DNA of 64,000 nt, from the NCBI RefSeq assembly GCF_008124885.1, contig NZ_VNHX01000004.1, positions 62,001 to 126,000 on the forward strand, in the 5' to 3' direction. Under the pieces are notes generated by a model that had not been told where the DNA came from, did no database searches, and saw only the letters and a list, made by a program, of their open reading frames with translations. The translations under genes were made by a program, and so were the position numbers. Positions within the stretch are counted from its first letter, which is position 1, and each line of letters begins with the position of its first letter. Origin of the DNA: Sphingobacterium allocomposti. Lineage in GTDB: Bacteria > Bacteroidota > Bacteroidia > Sphingobacteriales > Sphingobacteriaceae. Shown one piece after another: positions 1-8,945 of the stretch.

Positions 1-1
1 C

Positions 2-268
2 GAGCTTGCGCTGTACAACGTAAATTTTCCGGAGAGCCCGAAAGATATTGTTTGGACCAGGCAGTCGGTGAGGTTGTATGACGGGACCATCATTCCGGGG
101 AAAGACCCTATGGGCCGTAAGCACTATTGGTTCACTGTTACGCCGTTGGAGGCGGCTGAAGAGGGTACGGACCGATGGGCGGTGGAAAACGACATGGTCT
201 CGATTACGCCGTTGCGGCTCGATCTGACGGATGAAGCCACGCTGCAGGAAAAACTCGGAGAGACGTAG
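2..268 (+). CDS. surE: 5'/3'-nucleotidase SurE, C-terminal part
   Basis: This is the last 88 codons of a SurE-type survival nucleotidase; the gene begins upstream of the window. SurE is a cytoplasmic, metal-dependent phosphatase acting on nucleoside monophosphates. The SurE tail pattern is visible: an N-V-N-F-P segment, T-R-Q, then E-E-G-T-D, W-A-V-E-N and [10 protein letters not shown]. The reading frame is open from base 2 and ends at a TAG, so TAG is used as a normal stop here. The catalytic N-terminal half lies outside the window. Recognition rests on the tail alone, but that tail is characteristic. Confidence 0.88.
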   Translation, partial: ELALYNVNFPESPKDIVWTRQSVRLYDGTIIPGKDPMGRKHYWFTVTPLEAAEEGTDRWAVENDMVSITPLRLDLTDEATLQEKLGET

Positions 269-345
269 AGACCGCGCCGGATTTTTTTAGCAAATATTTC
301 AGAGTAGTTGAAGTTATTCTTATATTCGGTAAACGTTATTAACCG

Positions 346-2947
346 ATGAGAATAGGGCTATTTTGTACATTCTTTTTTCTTTTTATTGTCGGACAGTTGT
401 CCGGATATGGTGCGACGCCAAGATTGAGCAAGGCGGACATTCCGCGATGGGTGCAAAGCACCCCAAAGCACCCCAAAGCAACCGAAGGCGCCTGATGACG
501 AAGACATCAGTGCTGGTTACTATTTCGAACGTGTCGAATACCAGGTCAATATCGGTGACCAAAGCCGCTTTTACCGGGATGTTAAAGTGCTTACAGAAAA
601 TGCCGGCGCCGAATACGCCGGGCAGGTCAATATCACCTTTAACCCGCAGTATCAGACGCTAACACTGCATGAGCTATATGTCATCCGTGACGGAAAGCCA
701 ATAGACAAGCTGGACATTTCTAAATTTCAGCTGCTGGCGACAGAAGGAGAACTTTCGCGCTTCATTTATAACGGTACATATTCCGCTTATCTTTTGCTGG
801 AGGATTTGCGCAAGGATAATACGATTGTCGTTTCGTATTCACTGAAGGGTTTTAATCCGGTATTTGGCAACCGGTTTTTTGATACCCAGTTCTTACAGGG
901 GCCAGAGCCGGTTGGGCTTTTGTATGTGAACTATATCGTGCCCAAGGGGCGGACACTGCGTTTTAAAGGCTTTAAGGAGGCGCCGCCCGCCACGCAGCAG
1001 GATCTCGGAAACGCCATGTCCTATTCTTGGTCGATTGCGGGGACTGGGAAAGTAGACTATGAAAGCGACGTTCCGCTATGGTATGCAACACGGCAGCGTA
1101 TAGAATGCTCGGAGTTTAAAAGCTGGGCGGAGGTGGCGCAGTGGGCGGCCGACGTAAATCCGATTCCGACGCTGGCTGTAGGCAGTAGGCTGCAGCATTT
1201 TGCGGACCAGCTGTGGAGCAAGGCCAACGGAAACTCTACACAGTACGTGAAGGAAGCGACCGACTTCGTGCAGAATTAGGTACGTTATATGGGGGTGGAA
1301 GTGGGCGAATACTCACACCGCGCAAATAACCCTGAAAAGGTGTTCGATCAACGTTATGGCGATTGCAAGGATAAGTCCGTGCTGCTTAGCGCACTGTTGA
1401 AATATAAGGGGCTCGGCGCCACTTTGGTTTTAGCAAACTCTTACGAAGAGTACGAACTACCGGAGTATCTGCCATCGCCGTCCGCATTTAATCACATGGT
1501 CGTTTATGCCGAGGTCGACGGCAGAGGCCAATATATAGACCCTACGATCAGCAATCAGGGTGGGCATATTCGCGACCGCTACTTTCCGTTTTATGGAAAG
1601 GTGCTGTGGGCAACAAAAGGAGGAAAGTTGAACGATACAGAAAAGATCGTGTCGGGAAACACCCGTGTGGAGGAACGCTTTCAGTTGCAGAAGGACGGTG
1701 GGGCGACGCTCGATGTGCTGACCATCTACACCGGAGCAAACGCCGATAATATGCGTAATTATTTTAAGCAGACGGCAAAGAAGCAAATCGAGACGTCGTA
1801 TCTGGAGTATTATCAGCGGTTTTATAAGCAGCTTTCTAAGCGTTCGGCACTGACCTATGAAGACGACGTCGAAAATAACGTCTTTTCGACAAGAGAGTAT
1901 TATACCATTAAACAGGCGGTGGATGTAGATGCAGCCACCGGTAGACGTCATATGGGTATATACTCAGCCACGCTGAGCAACTACCTACCAGAGGTCAACG
2001 ACGCGCGCACGGCTCCCATCGCATTGCAATATCCGCTGTCTATTGAACATGATGTGTATGTGATCAATCCCGAAGGGAAGCCTGTTCCGGCAATGAAAGA
2101 AGCCACATTCACGGATAGGGAAAGCTACTATTTTGGCAAAACAATCTCTACCTCAAAGGATACCCTAAAAATTGCTTACCGTCTGGGGTTCCATGATACC
2201 TAGGTTGCCGGAGACAAGATAAATGAATATTTGGCCGATTTTTCGGATAGGGAAAGCTTGTTTTCGAACGCGGTCTATTTCGATGAGAACGGTTTCCTCT
2301 GGGGGTCCGGAGGCGGCGGGAAGTTCAGCCTATGGGCTATATTCGCTTTTTTCGGCTTACTGGCGATACTGGTTTGGGCGACAATCCGATATTATCACTG
2401 GCGCGGGGCGTCATCGCTGGTTCCGTTATATGATGAACCTGATTACGACAGCATTGGTGGCTGGCTGATTGTCCTGTTGCTGCTGCTGATTATTATACCT
2501 ATCAATGTTTTTTATACGACAATGGTGGAGAGTGGGTTCCGGGAATCAGCGTGGACCATTATCACAATTGATTCGGGAGTTTCGCCGCTCATTTATCGCG
2601 CCCTTCTGGTCTTTGAATTTACTTGCAATACTTTCGTGATTTTCTTATCGGGATACTGCATATACCTACTTATCAAACGCCGTGATATTTTTCCGCAGAC
2701 ATTTTTCTGTTTCCTGGTGATCAGGGTAGCTTGTATGTTGATCGACTTGTTGCTTGTCTGGATTTTTCTCAAGGAACCGGTCACAGTCTTGGAGAGTCTG
2801 TCTGCTCTTGGAGGCATGTCGGTGTATGCGGTACTCTGGTCGTTGTATATATTCAATTCGACGCGGGTGAAAGGCACATTTCTGGTGCAAAGCGCCATAT
2901 CTCGGGAACAACAGCACGCGGGAGGGGTTCAGCAGCTTGAGCAGTAA
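346..2947 (+). pseudogene. DUF3857-transglutaminase-DUF2569 membrane protein, disrupted by a frameshift and two amber codons
   Basis: One long gene that no longer reads through. The ATG at 346 opens a signal-peptide-like start, but a 10-bp tandem duplication at 455-474 shifts the frame into a TGA at 493. If one copy is removed, the frame continues through a DUF3857 N-terminal region, a transglutaminase-like domain (Cys in G-D-C-K-D, His in F-N-H-M-V, Asp in Y-I-D-P-T) and a C-terminal multi-helix DUF2569-like membrane region ending at 2947. Two TAG codons at 1277-1279 and 2201-2203 interrupt that same frame. The flanking residues (V-Q-N before, V-R-Y-M-G after the first) read continuously, so these look like point nonsense mutations. 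The family is known in Bacteroidota as exported proteins of unknown role. The rest of the frame is intact over about 860 codons, so inactivation looks recent. TAG readthrough or phase variation are less likely alternatives. Confidence 0.85.
455..474 (+). repeat. 10-bp tandem duplication causing the frameshift
   Basis: The decamer AAAGCACCCC occurs twice back to back (455-464, 465-474), followed by the partial copy AAAGCA. Deleting one copy joins the signal-peptide frame starting at 346 to the long downstream frame, with sensible residues across the join (S-T-P-K-Q-P-K). A slipped-strand duplication is the simplest explanation. Confidence 0.85.
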
Positions 2948-2996
2948 AGACGTGCGCCTCATCGGGACGTCGGGCAGCCTAAGAAAAAACCGGCTT

Positions 2997-3437
2997 TTAT
3001 TTCCGGTATTCAAGGTGTAGGAGCGGGTATGGTTCGCCGAGGCCGTCGAGCGGGGATCTACCCGCTATTTTATAACCCGCCTTCAAATAGAATTCTGTCG
3101 CTTCCGTATTCTGTTCGTTGACATCCACCTTTAGTACACCCAGGATCTGGATTACATGGTGTAGCGCCTTCGTGCCCAATCCCCGCCCCCGATAGGCTGG
3201 GTCTACAAACAACATTTCAAGGTTGTCGGCAGAAACAGCAAAGAAAGCATATGCGACTGCCTGTTCTTCCAGGACAAAGACCTTGAGATGGGGCAGGAAG
3301 TCCTCAGGTATCCGTTTCTTTAATACTTCGAAGTAGTCTTCGGCCAAGAAGTGGTGAGTGGCCTTTACAGCCCGCTCCCAGATCGTCATGATGTCGGAGA
3401 AGTCTGCCGCGGTTGCCTGCCTGATAAGAATGTTCAT
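2997..3437 (-). CDS. GNAT acetyltransferase, YjaB-like
   Basis: A 146-residue N-acetyltransferase of the GNAT fold, transferring acetyl from acetyl-CoA to an unknown amine. It resembles E. coli YjaB along its length: A-T-H-H-F-L near residue 27, the acetyl-CoA loop R-G-R-G-L-G at about 85, V-N-E-Q-N in the middle and G-R-S-P-L-D-G-L-G-E-P-Y-P-L-L near the end. It is convergent with the broken transglutaminase gene and appears to be a single-gene unit. A -7 box (TACCTTTG) lies 20 bp upstream of the ATG. The natural substrate cannot be told from sequence. Confidence 0.85.
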   Translation of the reverse strand: MNILIRQATAADFSDIMTIWERAVKATHHFLAEDYFEVLKKRIPEDFLPHLKVFVLEEQAVAYAFFAVSADNLEMLFVDPAYRGRGLGTKALHHVIQILGVLKVDVNEQNTEATEFYLKAGYKIAGRSPLDGLGEPYPLLHLEYRK

Positions 3438-3456
3438 CGTCTCTGCTTGTTTGCTA

Positions 3457-3464
3457 CAAAGGTA
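3457..3464 (-). promoter_or_regulatory. -7 promoter box of the GNAT gene
   Basis: TACCTTTG on the minus strand exactly matches the Bacteroidota -7 consensus TAnnTTTG and is suitably placed before the ATG at 3437. No clear TTG -33 element is visible at the usual distance. Confidence 0.6.
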
Positions 3465-3950
3465 CGCGCTACCACGCGAATATCCTATTCCACATTAGGG
3501 ACGGCAGAGGGAACGGAGCCCCAGAAGGGCGAGTATAGCTTAACATGGGTTTAACATAAGTTTGTTATCTTTGATGACGGTGCTTTACCCGATTTAGCGT
3601 GTGTTTACGCCGTATGAAACCTGCTGCATCGCCAGACAGTGAACGATTCATGCAAGCTTTCATTCTATTGAGCTGCCGGAGGCAACATGAACGGGGAGGG
3701 GCCATGCGATCATTCCCATATTATACGATGAATAACCGAATGTAGTGCTTCCGTGAATACTGTATAATACCCGTTGTGCATGATAGCGCCATTTATTGTC
3801 CGAAAGCCCTGATATGTCGTTTTGGGCTTCGACAGAACCGGTACTGAGCCTGCTGAAGTGTTCAGCGCGATGTCAAGGCTCTTGTATTTCAAAATGCAAA
3901 CAGCGTGAATACTGCCTTCGAATTAGACACCAGGATAAACAGATTTTTGA
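3465..3950. other. Intergenic stretch between GNAT and GH92 genes
   Basis: No convincing gene is seen. TATCTTTG at 3566-3573 on the plus strand matches the -7 consensus but lies about 380 bp before the GH92 start. The sequence around 3828-3863 (TTCGACAGAACCGGTACTGAG followed closely by CCTGCTGAAG) looks like a decayed copy of the CTTCGACAGGCTCAG type of dispersed repeat found between genes in this phylum. Short open frames here read poorly as protein. Confidence 0.4.
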
Positions 3951-5972
3951 ATGAGACAACTATTTTCTTTCTTCTTTGCCATTTGCTTTCACGTAGGTAT
4001 GGCGCAGACCATTCCGGTAAATGTATTTTTAGGTTCATCAGGAGATCATGGTCAGCTTTCCCCTGCTGCGTCATCGCCGTTTCATCAGCTGAGTATTCTG
4101 CCGTTCACCAACCCCGGAACGCACACGGGCTACGAATATTTAGCAAAGGAAATTAAGGGATTTACACATAACCGGTTCGAAGGAGTGGGCTGTATGGGAA
4201 GCGGCGGGCTCATTTTGGTGCAGCCGTTTTTAGGCGAGTACGTGGCGGACCGCCCGTTGCATAAAGTCCGTGAAGAGGCATCGCCCGGCTTTTACGAGGT
4301 TGAGACTGCCGAGGGAATAACCGTGCGTATTGCGACGGACCGCGACTTCGGTAGGGAACGGTTCGACTATCCAAAAGGAACCAAAGGTCTATTTATCGAT
4401 CTGGCACACGCCTTTAACGGGGCGTTCGTATCGAATACGTTCATCAGGGAAGGCAACCGCCTTCTGGGAACGCTGCGCGCTAAGACCACCTGTCATGTGG
4501 GCATCTATACAATCTATTATGCGATGGAGATTCCTGCTGCACAAGCGTGGCACACGGTGGATAATAAGCTTTGGGTTACGTTACCCGAACAGGAGACGTC
4601 AGCCGATCTTAACATTACATTTTCGTCCGTAGATGTCGCAGATGCAGAAGCGAAGCTGGAAAGCGGTCGTTCCCGCGACTTTGATGCTATACGGAAGTTG
4701 TCGGAGGAACATTGGCGTCGTGTGCTGGGTACTGTCAAGGTAAAAGGCGACAAAGAGTTGACCGGTCTGTTCTATTCGTTGCTGTATAGGGTCTTTCAGT
4801 CGCCATACCTCATATCGGCGGCGGATGGAAGGTTTCAGGGGACAGATGGCGAGCAGCACCGATCGGACGAACGAAGGTACCACGGCTGGGCTATCTGGGA
4901 CAACTACAAAACGCAACTGCCTTTGCTCGAGCTGTTGCTGCCTGATATGTATCAAGGCGTGACCTCTTCTATCGTGGATTTGTATCGCTATGGGAAATAT
5001 GATTTTGCCGGCCCTTGGGAGCCCGCCAATTCCGTACGCACCGAGCATGCTGCCGTCGTACTCCTGGATGCACAGCGTAAAGGGTATAGCGTGCCGGTAG
5101 ACGAGATCCGTGATTCTCTCGTTAGAGATACAGCGCGTTTTGACTTCTCTAAACCGGATAAATATTTAGAGGCGTGTTACGACATGTGGGCGTTAAGTAA
5201 GCTGCTGCCGGAGCAGGCTTCTCATTATAGGAGCAGGGCCGAAAGTTATAAGTATGTTTGGAACAAAGAGTTTAAGGACCTGTCCCGTCGGGACGTCGAC
5301 CGCATGTCTGCGAGAGACATGTACCAGGGCACGGTCCGCCAATACAGGTGGAGCGTGCCGTTCGACGTGGTTGGTCTGCGGGAGCTGATGGGCGGCCCCT
5401 CATCATTTACCGAGCAGATAGACGAGTTTTACGACGGCTATTATTTTAACAGGGCGAACGAACCGGATATGCAGTCGTTTACCCTGTACTACGCCAGCGA
5501 TAAGCCGTGGCGTTACCAGGAATGGGTGCGCCGCATCGCACAGGATACAACCATTCAGTACTATTTCAATGATAACAGCCGGGGAATAGGTGCGCATATT
5601 GACCGGATTTATAAAAACGAACCGAAGGCTTTTGTCCGCACGATGGACGACGATGCCGGCGCCATGTCAGCATGGTGGGTGCTGTCTGCCCTTGGCCTGC
5701 ACCAGCCTCTCGTGGGCGAGCCTGTCTTTTACCTGAGTGTGCCTTTTTTCGATGAGATCGTCCTTGTCAACGGAGAAAAGCCATTGACCATTACGGTGTC
5801 CGACCCGGGAAACCGCTATATTAAAACGGTGCGCTGGAATGGCAAGGATCTGGGAAGGGTGTGGATGACACATGAAGAGTTACGCCGCGGCGGGCATCTG
5901 TTTATAGAAACTGCAGAAAAGCCTACGGAATACGGTCTCACCGACATCTGGGTCAGCGACCTGAAGAAGTAG
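3951..5972 (+). CDS. Secreted glycoside hydrolase family 92 (alpha-mannosidase type)
   Basis: A 673-residue exported glycosidase. Residues 1-19 form a signal peptide ending in M-A-Q-T. GH92 enzymes are calcium-dependent exo-alpha-mannosidases with an N-terminal beta-sandwich and a C-terminal (alpha/alpha)6 barrel. GH92 hallmarks seen are G-F-T-H-N-R-F-E-G-V-G-C near residue 72, N-E-P-D near residue 505 (the catalytic Glu region), and D-D-D-A-G-A-M-S-A-W near residue 565, matching the family's G-N-D-D-x-G-Q-M-S-A-W signature. It is slightly shorter than typical members (about 750). It stands alone rather than inside a SusC/D locus, so its glycan target is unknown. The family call is firm; the linkage specificity is inferred. 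Confidence 0.88.
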   Translation: MRQLFSFFFAICFHVGMAQTIPVNVFLGSSGDHGQLSPAASSPFHQLSILPFTNPGTHTGYEYLAKEIKGFTHNRFEGVGCMGSGGLILVQPFLGEYVADRPLHKVREEASPGFYEVETAEGITVRIATDRDFGRERFDYPKGTKGLFIDLAHAFNGAFVSNTFIREGNRLLGTLRAKTTCHVGIYTIYYAMEIPAAQAWHTVDNKLWVTLPEQETSADLNITFSSVDVADAEAKLESGRSRDFDAIRKLSEEHWRRVLGTVKVKGDKELTGLFYSLLYRVFQSPYLISAADGRFQGTDGEQHRSDERRYHGWAIWDNYKTQLPLLELLLPDMYQGVTSSIVDLYRYGKYDFAGPWEPANSVRTEHAAVVLLDAQRKGYSVPVDEIRDSLVRDTARFDFSKPDKYLEACYDMWALSKLLPEQASHYRSRAESYKYVWNKEFKDLSRRDVDRMSARDMYQGTVRQYRWSVPFDVVGLRELMGGPSSFTEQIDEFYDGYYFNRANEPDMQSFTLYYASDKPWRYQEWVRRIAQDTTIQYYFNDNSRGIGAHIDRIYKNEPKAFVRTMDDDAGAMSAWWVLSALGLHQPLVGEPVFYLSVPFFDEIVLVNGEKPLTITVSDPGNRYIKTVRWNGKDLGRVWMTHEELRRGGHLFIETAEKPTEYGLTDIWVSDLKK

Positions 5973-5997
5973 CTTACGGAGCTGCAAAGAAAAATAA

Positions 5998-6031
5998 AAG
6001 AGCAAAGTACCTGTTATTGGGCTTTGCTCTT
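5998..6031 (-). terminator. Terminator of the 38-codon gene
   Basis: A perfect 10-bp stem, AAGAGCAAAG with CTTTGCTCTT, around a 14-nt loop. On the minus strand it is followed by a T-rich tract (TTATTTTT) and sits 32 bp after the stop of the small gene. It lies 25 bp beyond the GH92 stop and may serve both directions. Confidence 0.75.
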
Positions 6032-6063
6032 GGATTATATGTGCTACGCGAATATTTTGGATG

Positions 6064-6180
6064 TTAGCTGGCGATAGCCAACTCATCTGCTTCGTTAGAA
6101 TCTTCTAGAATGGCCATCAATAAAAGATAATAGCCTTTTTCTAAACCTAATCGAGCTGCTTTTTCTTCTATATTTTCCAT
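6064..6180 (-). CDS. 38-residue acidic peptide, unknown function
   Basis: A short gene running from an ATG at 6180 to TAA at 6064. The product begins M-E-N-I-E-E-K-A-A-R-L-G-L-E-K-G, has a hydrophobic helix Y-Y-L-L-L-M-A-I-L in the middle and ends in an acidic stretch, E-D-S-N-E-A-D-E-L. It reads like an amphipathic leader or adaptor peptide. Support for it being real: good codon use, isolation in a 390-bp gap, a strong intrinsic terminator 32 bp after the stop, and a near-consensus -7 element (TACTTTG) about 75 bp upstream. It has no cysteine and no Gly-Gly cleavage motif, so a modified-peptide precursor is only a guess. I do not recognise the family. Confidence 0.55.
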   Translation of the reverse strand: MENIEEKAARLGLEKGYYLLLMAILEDSNEADELAIAS

Positions 6181-6362
6181 AATCTTTCCGTTTTAAGTTT
6201 TCAATGTCTGTTTGTTCACGGAAACTTTTTCAAAGCACGTGCCAAAGTATCATTATTTTTACAGACGGGGGTTATTCGCACGGTTTTCAGGTGTTAAGAG
6301 TCTCGTTCAGGGTATTATTACGTGCAGGCTGCCGCTTTTCCCGGATATTTACGGAATCGGGG

Positions 6363-7598
6363 TCAACTACGGAAGACCCGTTTGATCAGTCGGCCGGGGG
6401 TGTGGCTTTTCTGTGCGCTGTAGATGCCTTCTTTGCCGGAGACGATGAGGCTTACCATGCAGGTAATGAAAAAAAACAGGGCGCCTTCCAAGCCGAACAA
6501 CTCCATAGCCATCACGGTACAGGCTATGGGGGTTTTGGTGCAGCCGGCGAACACCGACACAAAGCCCGTAGCGGCCAATAGGATCATGGGAAGCGGGATA
6601 AATGGGGCCAAAGCGTTGCCGAGTGTTGCGCCGACAAAAAACAGCGGAGTAACTTCCCCCCCTTTAAATCCGGCACTCAGTGTTAAGGTGGTAAGGATTA
6701 TCTTTATCAGGAAGTCGTATGACGGCAATGGGGTCTCAAATGCGCTGAGGATTGTCGGGATGCCGAGGCCAATATGGCGCGTACTTTGAAGCAGAAAGAC
6801 CGTAGCAACAACGGCGACGCCGCCGACTACCGGGCGGAAAAGCGGTTGCCTGATTTTGCTGAACAGTGCGTTAAAGAGATCGCCGCTTTTACAGAACAGC
6901 CGCGCGGCAAGACCAAACGCGAGACCCGCGGCGATGAGGTAGACGAGCACCTTCGGCGATAGGTGGGGGAGTCCGCCGAGCTGCGGATAATGCGTGTGGA
7001 GGTCGCCATATAAGCCGCATATTATATTAGACAGGTAGGCTGTACCGACGATGGGTACGATGCCCTTCCAGCGTGTACGCCCTAGTTGTACCATTTCCAG
7101 AGCGAATAGAGCGCCTGCCCAAGGTGTTCCGAAGAGGGAAGCGAAGCCGGCCGCAATGCCGCAAAGGAGCAGTGTCCTTTTTTCCTCCTTCGTCAAAGAG
7201 ACCACTTTCCGCAGCTGGTCCGCTATTGACGCTCCATACTGAACAGCTGTTCCTTCCCGTCCGGCCGATCCGCCAAATAGGTGCGTAGCCAAGGTGGCCA
7301 GGATGATCATGGGCGCCATCCGAAAGGGGATACCGTCGTCCGGCCGGTAATATTCCAGCAGCAAAAGGTTGTTGCCTTTCTGCACTTTGCCTCCATACCG
7401 TTGATACCACCAGGATAGGAGAAGACCCACAACCGGCAGAAATAGAATGATGAACAGATGTTCTTCGCGCAGCGCCGTGACCCTGTTTAACAGATAAAGA
7501 AAGCAGGCTGATGTGCTGCCGACAGCCAGCGCCACAGCGAAGACGATAAATAGCCACTTGGCAAAAAAGAGAAACCCCGGATTTGCCAGCTTGATCAT
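6363..7598 (-). CDS. ClC family chloride channel or Cl-/H+ antiporter
   Basis: A 411-residue, multi-helix inner-membrane protein of the voltage-gated ClC family. The family signature G-R-E-G-T-A-V-Q, with the gating glutamate, is at about residues 112-119, and hydrophobic segments fill most of the chain. The classical first filter motif G-S-G-I-P is not evident; the related stretch is D-G-I-P-F, as in divergent YfeO-like members. No C-terminal CBS domains are present. The gene is followed by the 38-codon gene and preceded by a 144-bp gap with a ten-codon open frame (M-N-T-I-K-Y-D-R-R) just upstream. Whether it is channel or antiporter, and which anion it carries, cannot be decided here. Confidence 0.85.
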   Translation of the reverse strand: MIKLANPGFLFFAKWLFIVFAVALAVGSTSACFLYLLNRVTALREEHLFIILFLPVVGLLLSWWYQRYGGKVQKGNNLLLLEYYRPDDGIPFRMAPMIILATLATHLFGGSAGREGTAVQYGASIADQLRKVVSLTKEEKRTLLLCGIAAGFASLFGTPWAGALFALEMVQLGRTRWKGIVPIVGTAYLSNIICGLYGDLHTHYPQLGGLPHLSPKVLVYLIAAGLAFGLAARLFCKSGDLFNALFSKIRQPLFRPVVGGVAVVATVFLLQSTRHIGLGIPTILSAFETPLPSYDFLIKIILTTLTLSAGFKGGEVTPLFFVGATLGNALAPFIPLPMILLAATGFVSVFAGCTKTPIACTVMAMELFGLEGALFFFITCMVSLIVSGKEGIYSAQKSHTPGRLIKRVFRS

Positions 7599-7742
7599 AT
7601 TTTGTCGCTTCGTTTAAGTGTATTGATATTCATCTTCGGTCATACTTGATGGTATTCATAAATGCACTCCCGTCAGTTTTGCAGTTATGGACATTTTTAT
7701 AAACGGAAAAAGCTGTCCGGGTTAGGTAAGCCGTTTCACCAA

Positions 7743-8126
7743 CTAGCTGTTCGTTAAGAAGCTGACCATGAGGCTTATCCAGCCTATGATCATCAGGAGA
7801 CCGCCGATCGGTGTTATAGGACCTAAAAAGCGTAATCGTACCTTCCAATAGGCGGCCAGGGAGAGCAGATAGATACTTCCTGAGAAAAGGAGCGTGCCTA
7901 TAGATAACCCATAGAATGCCCAGCGGGCAACAGCAAGATCAAAGTTAAGGTGATAGCCTGTTATCAGCAGGGCCAGGGCGGCGTACATCTGATAGCGGAC
8001 GCCGACCTCAAAAGAGGAGAGTTTTTCTTCCGGCAGTATCTTTTTTAGCGCGTGGGCTCCGAAAGCTCCGAGAACGATGGCTAGTGTGCCGTATACGCCG
8101 GCAACGGTTAAAACGAGCGTTTGCAT
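7743..8126 (-). CDS. DUF423 membrane protein (YgdD/YwdK family)
   Basis: A 127-residue protein with four hydrophobic segments. The N-terminal G-A-F-G-A-H-A-L-K segment at about residues 21-29 is the family hallmark, as are the L-F-S-G-S-I-Y-L-L and T-P-I-G-G segments further on. DUF423 proteins are small inner-membrane proteins of unknown function. It starts only 3 bp after the stop of the rhodanese-thioredoxin gene, so the two are surely co-transcribed. Confidence 0.88.
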   Translation of the reverse strand: MQTLVLTVAGVYGTLAIVLGAFGAHALKKILPEEKLSSFEVGVRYQMYAALALLITGYHLNFDLAVARWAFYGLSIGTLLFSGSIYLLSLAAYWKVRLRFLGPITPIGGLLMIIGWISLMVSFLTNS

Positions 8127-8129
8127 AGT

Positions 8130-8849
8130 TTATTTCTGTTTGGTGTCAATGGCTTCGTATAAGTCTGTTTCCGCTATAAACCCGGTATGCTCCCAAACCA
8201 GGGTGCCATGGTGATAGAGCTGTAGGCGGGGAATACCGTCGATTGCCAGCTGCGTGAGAAGGCCTGCATGTTCATCGGCGTCTACGCTGACAACGCGCAC
8301 GTCGTTAGCGCTGTCGTTTTCGAGGCGGGACAAAAAAGGCTTCATTTTTTGACATGGTGCACACCACTTCGCGGTGAAGTTGATCAATACCTTGTCGGCG
8401 GCACGAGTGAGCTTGCGGAAAGCAGCCAGATCCAGCCCGTTCGCACGGGCGGGTGTGGTATGGGGTAACGTTTCCTGATCAGGCTGTTTGGTTGGGAGAC
8501 GCAGCATGCCTCCATCCAGCTCGTATACGTCGAATCCGCGTTCGGTCAGGTAAGTAGCGGCCTTTGCGCTTCGGCCTCCACTAAAGCAAAAAAGATAAAC
8601 GGGGGTACGCACATCGAGCTGCTGTGCGTAGGCTTCGAAATCCGGCCTGTCGTTCCAGTCGCTATTTTTTGCATAAGCCAATGTTCCTTTTTGAAATTCT
8701 TCCGGCGAACGGACATCAATGAGGATACGTGGCTGTTTCTGGATACTATCCAGAAAACTTCCTGCGTCTAGTTTGGTCTGCGCCACTGTGCTGAGCGTGC
8801 AGCCCACCCATACCAACATTAAAAGCTGGCGTACCCTTGCATATGTCAT
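8130..8849 (-). CDS. Exported rhodanese-thioredoxin fusion
   Basis: A periplasmic redox/sulfur protein of about 239 residues. After a signal peptide (cleavage near V-A-Q-T) comes a rhodanese domain with active-site loop C-F-S-G-G-R around residue 90, then a thioredoxin domain with W-C-A-P-C around residue 165 and the cis-proline region G-I-P-R-L near residue 210. Rhodaneses move sulfane sulfur and thioredoxins reduce disulfides, so a thiol-repair role in the envelope is plausible. Another ATG lies 6 bp upstream (8855), but the -7 box at 8853-8860 overlaps it, so 8849 was chosen; a start at the later Met13 is also possible. It heads a two-gene operon with the DUF423 gene. Confidence 0.85.
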   Translation of the reverse strand: MTYARVRQLLMLVWVGCTLSTVAQTKLDAGSFLDSIQKQPRILIDVRSPEEFQKGTLAYAKNSDWNDRPDFEAYAQQLDVRTPVYLFCFSGGRSAKAATYLTERGFDVYELDGGMLRLPTKQPDQETLPHTTPARANGLDLAAFRKLTRAADKVLINFTAKWCAPCQKMKPFLSRLENDSANDVRVVSVDADEHAGLLTQLAIDGIPRLQLYHHGTLVWEHTGFIAETDLYEAIDTKQK

Positions 8850-8852
8850 ACA

Positions 8853-8883
8853 CAAAGATACATATTCCCAACCGGAAGAAACA
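8853..8883 (-). promoter_or_regulatory. Promoter of the rhodanese-DUF423 operon
   Basis: TATCTTTG at 8853-8860 on the minus strand matches the Bacteroidota -7 box. A TTG lies about 21 bp upstream of it, suiting the -33 element. The transcript would start at or just before the ATG at 8849, giving almost no leader. Confidence 0.65.
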
Positions 8884-8945
8884 ACGCAAGGGGAGGTTAA
8901 CAGTGGACAGTGATCATCATATGATGATGCAAGAGATCCATCTTC

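Noticed and set aside
1277..2203. Reassignment of TAG as a sense codon, suggested by two in-frame TAGs
   Set aside because: surE, the GH92 gene and others here end at TAG, and the same gene also carries a frameshift, so decay is the simpler reading.
2593..3013. Two overlapping minus-strand frames opposite the DUF2569 region
   Set aside because: Both are shadows of the membrane-domain coding strand and have no motif of their own.
3614..3744. Short plus-strand frame starting M-K-P-A-A-S-P downstream of a -7-like box at 3566
   Set aside because: Arginine- and serine-rich without any domain; no terminator or conservation cue supports it.
3710..3892. 60-codon minus-strand frame before the GH92 gene
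   Set aside because: Part of it is the translation of a decayed intergenic repeat; composition is not protein-like and there is no promoter or homologue that I recognise.
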